A program made the position numbers and the translations under genes. A stretch of DNA of 47,581 nt, taken from contig JAEZKE010000125.1 in NCBI GenBank assembly GCA_023436175.1, positions 1 to 47,581 on the forward strand. The letters run 5' to 3'. The DNA is from Methanobacteriota archaeon. Its GTDB lineage: Archaea; Methanobacteriota; Methanobacteria; Methanobacteriales; Methanobacteriaceae. Below are positions 17,135-24,873 of the stretch, piece by piece. Below the pieces are notes generated by a model, which saw nothing but the letters and a program-made list of their open reading frames with translations, did no database searches and was not told the origin of the DNA. Each line of letters starts with the position of its first letter. Positions within the stretch are counted from its first letter, which is position 1.

Positions 17135-18159
17135 TTCAACTGATTCCATTTTAATAGATTATCTTTTTTAACATCCTCAATTAATTCCTTTCCTGCGAGT
17201 TCATTGAGATATTTTGGTTCAATACCCGTTCCCGGTCGTTTAATATCTAACATTTCTTCAGTTAGAATAGATCCTTTAGGGATATCTTCTTTTGCAACTA
17301 TACTTTTCCTTACAAGTTTTTTTATTTCAAGTTCTTCATTTGTAGGCTTTTTCACACCATTTCCTAAGCCTTTTTCTACATTTCTTATGGCTTTAACCAT
17401 TTCAGAAAATTCGTAAGGTTCTAAAGAAGCTTTATGATCCGGCCCTGGTAAATTTTTATCAATGGTGAAATGCTTTTCAATAATGCAGCTGCCTAATGCT
17501 ACAGCAGCTACAGACATTTCAATACCGGAAGTATGATCTGAAAATCCAACTGGCCTTTTAAATGCATACTCCAATGTTTTAATAACATTTAAGTTTGTAT
17601 CTTCTTTTTTTGCAGGATAGTTTGTTAAACAGTGCATTAAAATTATATTGTCGTTATATTTTTCTATTAAGTTGAGCGCTTCTTCAACTTCTCCAATGGT
17701 TGACATGCCTGTGGATAATATGACTGGTTTCTGCTTTCCAGCGATATGTTTAAGTAGTGGAAAATTGGTTATTTCTCCAGAAGCTATTTTAAAAGCAGGA
17801 ATCCCGATTTCATCCATTAAATCAACGCTTTCTGTATCAAATGGTGATGAGAGAAAAATAATCCCTTTACTTTCCGCGTATTTTGCTATTTCCAAGAATT
17901 CATCACCGGAAAGTTCTAATTTTTTAATCATTTCATATTGGGACTCTTCCCCTGAATTTTTAATTTGATATTCTGCCTTTTTAGCATTTTTGGTGACTAA
18001 GTTTTTTGTTTTAAATGTTTGAAACTTAACTGCATCAGCACCAACTTCTTTAGCTGTATCTACCAGCTTTTTGGCCAGTTCAACTGATCCATTATGGTTA
18101 ACACCTGCTTCTGCTATAATAAAACAACTGTTAATTTCTTTTCCTGCTTTAATTTCCAT
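17131..18159 (-). CDS. neuB: NeuB/LegI-like nonulosonic acid synthase
   Basis: A 342-residue enzyme that condenses phosphoenolpyruvate with an N-acetylated mannose-type sugar to give a nine-carbon 2-keto acid. The TIM-barrel domain opens with IIAEAGVNHNGSVELAKK (about residues 14-31) and contains VKFQTFK, SSPFDTESVD, ILSTGMST and VGFSDHTSG. Residues from about 275 form the C-terminal SAF/antifreeze-like domain (RKSIVAKEDIPKGSILTEEM, KRPGTGIEPKY). This two-domain layout and length are standard for NeuB/LegI/PseI. I chose the ATG at 18159; a TTG at 18171 is also in frame. It is the first gene of a minus-strand operon leading away from a divergent promoter. Sialic versus legionaminic product is decided by context, not by visible residues. 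Confidence 0.9.
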   Translation of the reverse strand: MEIKAGKEINSCFIIAEAGVNHNGSVELAKKLVDTAKEVGADAVKFQTFKTKNLVTKNAKKAEYQIKNSGEESQYEMIKKLELSGDEFLEIAKYAESKGIIFLSSPFDTESVDLMDEIGIPAFKIASGEITNFPLLKHIAGKQKPVILSTGMSTIGEVEEALNLIEKYNDNIILMHCLTNYPAKKEDTNLNVIKTLEYAFKRPVGFSDHTSGIEMSVAAVALGSCIIEKHFTIDKNLPGPDHKASLEPYEFSEMVKAIRNVEKGLGNGVKKPTNEELEIKKLVRKSIVAKEDIPKGSILTEEMLDIKRPGTGIEPKYLNELAGKELIEDVKKDNLLKWNQLK

Positions 18160-18257
18160 TTTAATTACCAAGTTGAATAATTATTTTTAACTTCATAAAA
18201 CTATGATTTTTTATTAGATATAAATAATTCTTAAAATAAACTACATGCGGTGATTAA
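18160..18257. promoter_or_regulatory. Divergent promoter region between the two arms of the nonulosonic acid cluster
   Basis: The 98-bp AT-rich gap separates neuB (minus) from the SDR gene (plus). On the plus strand, GATATAAATAATTC near 18217 resembles a TATA box placed about 35-40 bases before the ATG at 18258, with GGTGATTA as ribosome binding site. A mirrored element for neuB is less clear. A shared control region would co-regulate the whole pathway; this is inference from layout. Confidence 0.45.
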
Positions 18258-19049
18258 ATGTACAAGAATATCATGGGACTTGATAAAAAAGTCGCAGTAG
18301 TTACTGGTGGAAGCGGACTTTTAGGTAAAGAGTTATGCTTAGGATTAGCTGAATTTGGTGCAAATGTAATTATCGCTGATATTAATGAAAATGACGGTAT
18401 TAAAACTTCTAAAGAGCTTAATAAGCGTATTAATGATGATAAAATTGATTATATACATTTAGATATAACTTCAGAAGAATCGATAGATAATTTTATAGAA
18501 AAAACACTTGAAAAATACGGTAAAATAGATATAGTAGTAAACAGTGCTTATCCAAGAAACAAAAGATATGGAACTCTTTTTGAAGATGTAGAATTCGATA
18601 GTTTTCAGGAGAATGTGATCTCGCATATGGGCGGATACTTTTTAGTCAGCCAGAAAATATCTAAAGTTATGATGAAGCAGGGAAGTGGGTCTATTGTTAA
18701 TATAGGATCTATTTATGGTGTTTTAGGTCCCAATTTTTCAGTTTATGGAGATACAGGTATGACAATGCCAGTTGAATATTCGCTGATAAAAGGCGGTATA
18801 ATCAATTTCACAAGGTATTTATCCACATATCTGGCACCCCACAATATCCGGGTAAATTCAATCAGTCCGGGAGGGATATTCGATAACCAGCCAGAAGAGT
18901 TTGTGAAAAATTACTGTGAAAAAGTACCTCTTAACCGCATGGCAGATCCATCAGACATTGTAGGGGCTTTAATATTCTTGGTTTCAGATGCCTCAAAATA
19001 TATCACTGGTCAAAATATAATGGTAGATGGAGGATTATCAGTTTGGTAA
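18258..19049 (+). CDS. SDR-family oxidoreductase, PtmA-like
   Basis: A 263-residue classical short-chain dehydrogenase. The cofactor motif TGGSGLLGKEL is near residue 17, the NSAYPRN segment occupies the NNAG position, the catalytic Ser is in IVNIGSIYG and the YSLIK Tyr-Lys pair near residue 174. The stretch MTMPVEYSLIKGGIINFTR, and SPGGIFDNQPE after it, resemble PtmA-type oxidoreductases found in nonulosonic acid and flagellin-glycan clusters. Its exact reaction there is not settled. GGTGATTA before the ATG supports the start. It heads the plus arm, overlapping the Gfo/Idh gene by 7 bases, so it is probably translated together with the cytidylyltransferase. Confidence 0.8.
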   Translation: MYKNIMGLDKKVAVVTGGSGLLGKELCLGLAEFGANVIIADINENDGIKTSKELNKRINDDKIDYIHLDITSEESIDNFIEKTLEKYGKIDIVVNSAYPRNKRYGTLFEDVEFDSFQENVISHMGGYFLVSQKISKVMMKQGSGSIVNIGSIYGVLGPNFSVYGDTGMTMPVEYSLIKGGIINFTRYLSTYLAPHNIRVNSISPGGIFDNQPEEFVKNYCEKVPLNRMADPSDIVGALIFLVSDASKYITGQNIMVDGGLSVW

Positions 19050-20008
19050 ATAAGATCTTGTTTGTGGGTATGGGTTCAATAGGATGCAGGCACCTTAAAA
19101 ATATTAAAAAAATATTGCCTTCAGTTAAAATTGCCGCTTTAAGGAGCAATAAAAATGCTATCTCTAACCAGTACGATGATTTAATTGATTATAAATTTTA
19201 TGATATTGGAGATGCTAGAAATTTTAAACCAGATATTGTTTTTATAACTAATCCAACATCGGTGCATGTAAAAACAGCTTTAGAATTTATAGATCAAGTT
19301 AAATGGATGTTTATAGAAAAACCAGTATCCGATAGTGTTGAAAAAGTGCAAAAACTTATAGATCAACATGAAAATACTCTTATTCATGTTGCATGCCCTC
19401 TTAGATTCCATCCAGCACTGCAGTATATAAAAAATTATCTTGAAGGTTCAACCCAGATTATCAATATAAAAATTGTATCCGGTTCTTATTTGCCTGATTG
19501 GCGCCCTGAACAGGATTACAGGGAAACTTACTGTGCTAAAAATGAGCTTGGAGGGGGAGTTTCTCTGGATTTAATTCACGAAATCGATTATATGAGATGG
19601 ATATTTGGAGATGTATATCTGGGATACTTTGGTTCTGCAAAGATAAGTGAATTAGAAATAGATACTGAAGATATTTCCTATGGTATCTGGAAACTTAAAA
19701 ACGACATATTATGTGAAATACATCTTGATTATTTCCGGAAAATTCCTCAAAGATATTTAGAAGTGGTAACTAAAGAAGCAGTTATTACAGCTGATTTAAT
19801 AAATTCTGTGATAACCATTGATGATGGTAAAAATACTGAAAGAATTGAAATTGATTTTGATAGAAACGACATGTATGTAAAGGAAATACAGTATTTTTTA
19901 GAATGTATCAATGAGGGTAAAAAAAGCTTTAATGATCTACATTTTGCAGTGGATACACTAAAATATGCTATTTATATGAGAGACAACGCAGGGATTGTGA
20001 ATTTATGA
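19043..20008 (+). CDS. Gfo/Idh/MocA-family oxidoreductase
   Basis: A 321-residue NAD(P)-dependent enzyme. The N-terminal Rossmann motif is ILFVGMGSIGCRHLKNI, the family EKP motif occurs as MFIEKPVSDS near residue 95, and the C-terminal domain contains LGGGVSLDLIHEIDYMRW, the usual conserved His-Glu segment. The start is TTG at 19043, supported by GGAGG about 10 bases upstream, and lies inside the SDR 3' end. The 3' end shares ATGA with the cytidylyltransferase. The tight packing says it acts in nonulosonic acid synthesis or modification, perhaps oxidising or reducing a precursor. The substrate is not evident. Confidence 0.8.
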   Translation: MVNKILFVGMGSIGCRHLKNIKKILPSVKIAALRSNKNAISNQYDDLIDYKFYDIGDARNFKPDIVFITNPTSVHVKTALEFIDQVKWMFIEKPVSDSVEKVQKLIDQHENTLIHVACPLRFHPALQYIKNYLEGSTQIINIKIVSGSYLPDWRPEQDYRETYCAKNELGGGVSLDLIHEIDYMRWIFGDVYLGYFGSAKISELEIDTEDISYGIWKLKNDILCEIHLDYFRKIPQRYLEVVTKEAVITADLINSVITIDDGKNTERIEIDFDRNDMYVKEIQYFLECINEGKKSFNDLHFAVDTLKYAIYMRDNAGIVNL

Positions 20009-20703
20009 GAATTTTAGTAACTATTTGTGCAAGAAAAGGTTCAAAAAGGGTTAAGAACAAAAATATGCGGAATTTAATGGGTAAACCCCTTATAGCCCAT
20101 ACCATCGAAACAGCAAAGAAATGGGGCAGAGCAGATCGAATCGTAGTTTCAACAGATTCTGAGGAAATAGCCAAAATTTCGAAGGAATATGGGGCAGATG
20201 TACCCTTCATGCGTCCTGATGAACTTGCAAGTGATACAGCCCCTAAATTGCCGGTTATACAACACGTTGTAAAATATTTAAATGATGAAGAAGATGAAGA
20301 ATTTGATTTAGTTGTTGATCTGGATCCTACCAGCCCTTTAAGGTTAGTTGAAGATTTAGAGAATGCATATAATGTTATGGTTGAAAAAGATGCCATAAAC
20401 TTGTTTTCAGTGTGCCCTGCAAGGAAAAACCCCTATTTTAACATGGTAGAATTAAACGATGAGGGATATGCTCATCTTTCTAAAAAACTGGAAAATCCAG
20501 TATTTAGAATGCAGGATACGCCTTTAGTTTATGAAATGAATGCATCCATTTATATGTACTGGACAAAGTATTTACTCCAGATGGATAGCGTAATAAATGA
20601 AGGCAGCATCATTTACGAAATGCCTGATGAACGATCCATTGATATAGATTCTGAAGTTGACTTTAAAATGGTAGAATTCTTCATTAAAAACAGAAAAAAA
20701 TAA
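20005..20703 (+). CDS. neuA: CMP-nonulosonate cytidylyltransferase (NeuA/LegF-like)
   Basis: A 232-residue nucleotidyltransferase that activates a nonulosonic acid with CTP. The CTP-binding signature ICARKGSKRVKNKNMRNL spans about residues 7-24; VSTDSEEIAKI, VVDLDPTSPLR and the closing SIDIDSEVDFKMVE are family landmarks. The length equals single-domain bacterial CMP-sialate and CMP-legionaminate synthetases. The ATG overlaps the preceding stop as ATGA. As the last pathway step it makes the CMP-activated donor for a transferase, possibly the GT-B protein at 22937-24772. Confidence 0.9.
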   Translation: MRILVTICARKGSKRVKNKNMRNLMGKPLIAHTIETAKKWGRADRIVVSTDSEEIAKISKEYGADVPFMRPDELASDTAPKLPVIQHVVKYLNDEEDEEFDLVVDLDPTSPLRLVEDLENAYNVMVEKDAINLFSVCPARKNPYFNMVELNDEGYAHLSKKLENPVFRMQDTPLVYEMNASIYMYWTKYLLQMDSVINEGSIIYEMPDERSIDIDSEVDFKMVEFFIKNRKK

Positions 20704-20798
20704 GATAGTAGAATTTAACAGGAGATATTCAACATAATATTAATTCTTTAAATAAATTTCAATGAGGCTTATATTAAATATAGAAAGGGGGATTATAT

Positions 20799-21446
20799 AT
20801 TAAAGTAACAAAATTTTTTGTTGATAATAAAATTCTACGTCGTATTCCATTGTATTTTCTTTTCAGAAATTTTTTGATAGATAACTACAGAAAAAATTTA
20901 GTTAATAGCATTACTGAAACTGGTGATTATACTATAAATCATGGTACTGTAATAACAGCTTCAGATGAATATAAGCTTAAATTAGGTAAATTTAGCTCAA
21001 TTGCACCCGGAGTCACTTTTATTCTCAGTTCAGCTCATAGGCCCGACTGGGTAAGTACTTTCCCGTTTATACAAACCGAAGATACATCCACTTTTGATCA
21101 TATAGATGATAACCGCAAAAGGGGCATTATAAACTCTAAAGGAGATATAATAATTGGCAATGATGTATGGATTGGCGGTAATGCTATTATAATGTCTGGT
21201 GTTAAAATAGGAGATGGTGCGGTAGTTGGAGCAGGATCAGTAGTTACCAAGGATGTTAATGACTATGAAATTGTTGCTGGAAATCCTGCAAGGCACATCA
21301 GATACCGATTTAATAGAAATGAAATTGATAACTTAAAGAAAATAAAATGGTGGAACTGGCCCCTAAAGAAAATAATGGAGAATAGGAGCATAATAGAATC
21401 TTCAAATATTGAAAATTTAATAGAAAAAAATTATTCGCAGATTTAA
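20799..21446 (+). CDS. Hexapeptide-repeat O-acetyltransferase (CatB/XAT-like); start uncertain
   Basis: A left-handed beta-helix acetyltransferase of about 215 residues. Xenobiotic-acetyltransferase-type features are the SSAHRPDWVSTFPF loop with the catalytic His, then IIIGNDVWIGGNAIIMSGVKIGDGAVVGAG and the closing AGNPARHIRYRF. It probably acetylates a sugar hydroxyl in this glycan. No ATG opens the frame. A strong AAAGGGGGAT sits seven bases before an in-frame ATT at 20799, giving KVTKFFVDNKILRRIP ahead of the TTG at 20850, which has no binding site. I therefore use 20799, with 20850 as the conservative alternative. It lies 95 bases after the cytidylyltransferase on the same strand. Confidence 0.75.
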   Translation: MKVTKFFVDNKILRRIPLYFLFRNFLIDNYRKNLVNSITETGDYTINHGTVITASDEYKLKLGKFSSIAPGVTFILSSAHRPDWVSTFPFIQTEDTSTFDHIDDNRKRGIINSKGDIIIGNDVWIGGNAIIMSGVKIGDGAVVGAGSVVTKDVNDYEIVAGNPARHIRYRFNRNEIDNLKKIKWWNWPLKKIMENRSIIESSNIENLIEKNYSQI

Positions 21447-21685
21447 TGAGGATATTACTGTTAAATAGCAATATTAGCTCATTATATAATTTGTTGATTT
21501 TCATTAATTTTTATTATAGTTTATTAGAAGATAAAACTCAAAAAGCACTTTTTAAAACAGTTTTATATTGATTTTTATTAATTATTTTCTAAGATTTTAA
21601 ACTTCTTTATTTAATAACCATCTGTTTACATATCCTTAAATATACCTTTAATTAAATTGGTATTATATATACTTGCAGGGATTAT

Positions 21686-22749
21686 ATGGATGAATCAAGA
21701 CATTATCTTCAAATAGATATTTTAAAGGCTTTAGCTATAATATCAGTCATTATCCTCCATACAATACCTTCCAATATGGTAAGGCATCCCTTGTCTATTT
21801 TTACTATATATCAAGCCGTTCCAATTTTCTTTGTTTTAATGGCCACTAATGCTGTAATGTCTTTTAAAAGGCGGAATTATAGAGATTTAACCAATATTTA
21901 CCCAAAATATTTAAAGAGCCGGTTTAAAAGGGTAATATATCCATTAATCATACTGTGGATACTGTCTCTAATTCTGGGAATTTTACTTAATAAAAACATT
22001 TACTTAGGTGCACTAACAGTCATAGGTTATCTGCCTTTAACAGGACCAGGTAATTATTTTATATCAATATTACTTCAATTTGTTCTATTATTCCCAATTT
22101 TATACAAATTATATAATTATAGCCCTAAATATCTGTTAATATCAAGTTTTGTTCTCAGTTTTACGTTTGAACTAATAGCAACTCAAATACCGATTTTAGA
22201 TAATAGCTTTTACTGGTATAAAGCATGCATTTTAAGATATCTATTTTTAATTGTATTGGGAATGTGGCTGGTAGATAATTTTGAATCAATAAATTTAAAA
22301 TCATTAATTACAAAAAAATCTGTATTAGCAGGTTTAATTTTAAGTACTGTGTATATAATTGGAGTTTCAATATTTCTCTGGGAGTTTCCATACTTCCAAA
22401 GTCCATGGCAGCCCCAAACTATTTTATCGTTTTTCTATCCGCTAGTTTTATGTGCAATAGGAATAAGATTCCTGCCTTCTTCCTCTTCAAATTACATTTT
22501 GAACTTTTTTAGATTAATAAAGCGTCATATCATATTTTCCTTATACAAATACTATTTTTCGTCTCTGGATTGCAATTAATATTTTATAATCTGGGTTTAC
22601 ATCATGGCAGTGCCATAATAGTGGCATCAATTGGCAATACCATAACTTTAATAGCTTTAGGGCTATTATTTTATTATATAGAACCTAAACTATCTTTCAT
22701 ATTTACTCAAGGCTTTTCATTGGCCTATAAATCATATAAAAATATTTAA
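21686..22749 (+). pseudogene. Acyltransferase-3 family membrane protein, frameshifted near its C-terminus
   Basis: The first frame (21686-22579) encodes an integral membrane acyltransferase: an N-terminal LDILKALAIISVIILHTIP-like segment (here preceded by LQI) with the catalytic His near residue 26, and about nine hydrophobic segments. The frame then gives a short unnatural tail (HIIFSLYKYYFSSLDCN). In the -1 frame, starting around 22513-22518, the same DNA reads KASYHIFLIQILFFVSG and continues through more membrane segments to a stop at 22747-22749, exactly the expected end of the family (SY-x-I-x-LIQ motif). One missing base near 22511-22521 explains this. GGGATTAT before the ATG supports the start. 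The enzyme would O-acylate a sugar, but is probably inactive unless the frameshift is a sequencing error or is bypassed. Confidence 0.75.
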
Positions 22750-22752
22750 AAA

Positions 22753-22870
22753 GCATTCAAAAGACTGAAGTTTTCGATACACCAAACGCGTTGGTTTTGA
22801 ATGCCTAAAATCAGAAATTTCGAGAGATTTGCTAACTTTCAGCTTCCTAAACAGAAAAATCAAAGATTTT
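22753..22870. repeat. Hairpin cluster (array 3)
   Basis: GCATTCAAAA at 22753-22762 pairs with TTTTGAATGC at 22795-22804, enclosing CCAA-ACGCG-TTGG (22782-22794). AAAATC, AAA, GATTTT lies at 22856-22870. Unit style resembles arrays 1 and 2, though this one is more degenerate. It lies between the convergent acyltransferase remnant and the minus-strand cluster, where it could also end transcription. Confidence 0.6.
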
Positions 22871-22936
22871 CATGCTATAATTTTTTTTAAGATTTTTTTA
22901 GATAAATCTTCATGTAATTTTTTACTTAAATGGTAA

Positions 22937-24772
22937 TTATTCTTTTTTATTGTTTAATTCGTTAGATAAATATTTTATACTCTTTTTATCTATTAATTCT
23001 GTGATAACATCTATTATTCTTTCAGCTGATTTACCATCTAACTCATAAACGTATTCACTTACAAATTTTACCCTGTTTTCAGACAGTTGGGCTGAAATTT
23101 CCGGGTTAAATATTTTATTTATACTATCGGCTAATTCTTCTATATTTGCTACTTCTAATGCTATTCCATCGTCAACATACATAGATTTTTCATTTAAAAA
23201 ATTTATGCATATCAATGGTTTATCTAAAATAGCTGATTCTAATCCTACTGTAGATGAAACGGTTAATATAACATCTGAAATTGCTAATAAATAGGATAAA
23301 TTCTCATTTTTTTGCCTGATGAACACTTTATCTGGAAATTTATCTTCTAAAAATTTATAGGTAACTGGATCTTCATCAGGATGGGGTTTTACATAAATCC
23401 TAAATTTATCAAGCTTTTCATTTCTACCCATTTCCTCAATAACTTCTAAATTAATATCTTTATATGGTGCCTGGGTAGCAAAAAGTATAGTCTTGTTCTT
23501 TTTATCTTTAAAATCTTCAGCGAACTTTTTATGTTCATCAAACTCAGGTGATCCTGTAATTTCTATTTTTTCATCTTCAAATCCAAGTTCAAGCAGATAT
23601 TGTCTGCTTGAGTTTCCCCAAACACATATCTTATCTGATATGGGTTCAGGCATTATATTAACAAATATTTCAGGCAGGCTGAAGAGTCCGTGCTGTATTT
23701 CGACCACTGGAATTTTGTTTTCTTTTACAGGTAAAATACCTGCCCTTGTAATTGTAGAACGGTCGTCACCTACAAGTAAGATATTAGGGGAAACTTCTGA
23801 AATGATGTTTTTAGATAATCTTAATTTAAACAGTAGATATGGCAATCTTTTTCCAAATAAGCCGTAGAATTCTCTTTTAAAGAGATTAATATCATTTTTT
23901 TCATTTTCAAATGCATTTTTAAGGTTTTTATCTGAAAACAATGTATCTAACATTGTTTTTATATCTTCATAGTTAACTGGATCTGGTTTAAATCGGGTAA
24001 TAACATCAAATTGCAGGTTAAAACTTTTAAGATCATCCTCTTTAGCGATGAAATAGAGTTCATGATCTCCAGACATCTTTTTAATTACAGGAACTATGTT
24101 CCTTAAATAATTAATATAAATTGCATCTACCAAAATTATTTTTGAAGATAAATTTTCAGATTTTTTAGAATATACATTAAGATCTTTTAAATAGTTCAGG
24201 TCCCTGTAATTCACCATGTCAACGATTTTATCTTTTGTTTTCCGAAATAAATCCGGATTTAAGTACTTTAGATGAATATTGTGTTTTTTTGCAATATAGT
24301 CAACTATTTTTCCATCCGGCGACACGGAACTTTCTAAATAAATAGTTCCTGTTGTTTCATCTAATGCATTTTCATAATTGGCAATTTTATTATAGGTTTC
24401 ATTTAATTTGATGGCTATTTCATATTCTAAAATAGTTTTAATATCAATTCCATCAAAATACAGTGATTCTCGGACATTTTTATCTTGAAATAATCTATTA
24501 ACTATTTCTTTCACTTTCTTTGAAATTTCTATACTTTTAGTTCCATCAGGCTTTAACTGGATGATATTTTGGATGCCATGATTTTTAAGAAAAGATATCA
24601 CTTCTTTATCTGTAGAAAATACTTTTAATGAGCTTTGAGATGCTAATTTTTTTATTTTAGGAATGATGAATAATTTAAGTTCTCTGAATCGTATAAACTT
24701 TTCAATTGTGTATAAAGACCCTTTTCGAGTATAAATTGGTTCTAAAATAATGTTAATAGTTTCACTGACCAT
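22937..24772 (-). CDS. GT-B-like glycosyltransferase / capsule-type transferase, candidate nonulosonic acid transferase
   Basis: A 611-residue soluble protein. The C-terminal half is GT-B-like: LLVGDDRSTITRAG, VVEIQHGLFSLPE, KICVWGNSSRQYLLELGF, ITGSPEFDE, then YVKPHPDEDP near residue 462 and ILTVSSTVGLESAILDKP near residue 507. A Lys-Pro-His-Pro motif followed by Ser-Ser/Thr occurs in bacterial sialyltransferases (GT38/GT52/GT80), in capsule synthesis proteins and in TagF-like enzymes. The N-terminal 300 residues (IYLESSVSPDGKIVDYIAKK) match nothing I can name. It is the last gene of the minus cluster, facing the CMP-nonulosonate genes. Transfer of the nonulosonic acid is a hypothesis; a poly(glycerol phosphate)-type activity is an alternative. 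Confidence 0.55.
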   Translation of the reverse strand: MVSETINIILEPIYTRKGSLYTIEKFIRFRELKLFIIPKIKKLASQSSLKVFSTDKEVISFLKNHGIQNIIQLKPDGTKSIEISKKVKEIVNRLFQDKNVRESLYFDGIDIKTILEYEIAIKLNETYNKIANYENALDETTGTIYLESSVSPDGKIVDYIAKKHNIHLKYLNPDLFRKTKDKIVDMVNYRDLNYLKDLNVYSKKSENLSSKIILVDAIYINYLRNIVPVIKKMSGDHELYFIAKEDDLKSFNLQFDVITRFKPDPVNYEDIKTMLDTLFSDKNLKNAFENEKNDINLFKREFYGLFGKRLPYLLFKLRLSKNIISEVSPNILLVGDDRSTITRAGILPVKENKIPVVEIQHGLFSLPEIFVNIMPEPISDKICVWGNSSRQYLLELGFEDEKIEITGSPEFDEHKKFAEDFKDKKNKTILFATQAPYKDINLEVIEEMGRNEKLDKFRIYVKPHPDEDPVTYKFLEDKFPDKVFIRQKNENLSYLLAISDVILTVSSTVGLESAILDKPLICINFLNEKSMYVDDGIALEVANIEELADSINKIFNPEISAQLSENRVKFVSEYVYELDGKSAERIIDVITELIDKKSIKYLSNELNNKKE

Positions 24773-24873
24773 TTAAACACCTAAAGATGCATAATAATTA
24801 TTATTAGTTTAAAAAATATTTCAATTGTAATTTACAGTTTAACTTTCAAACATATATTGAATGCTTTATTTAA

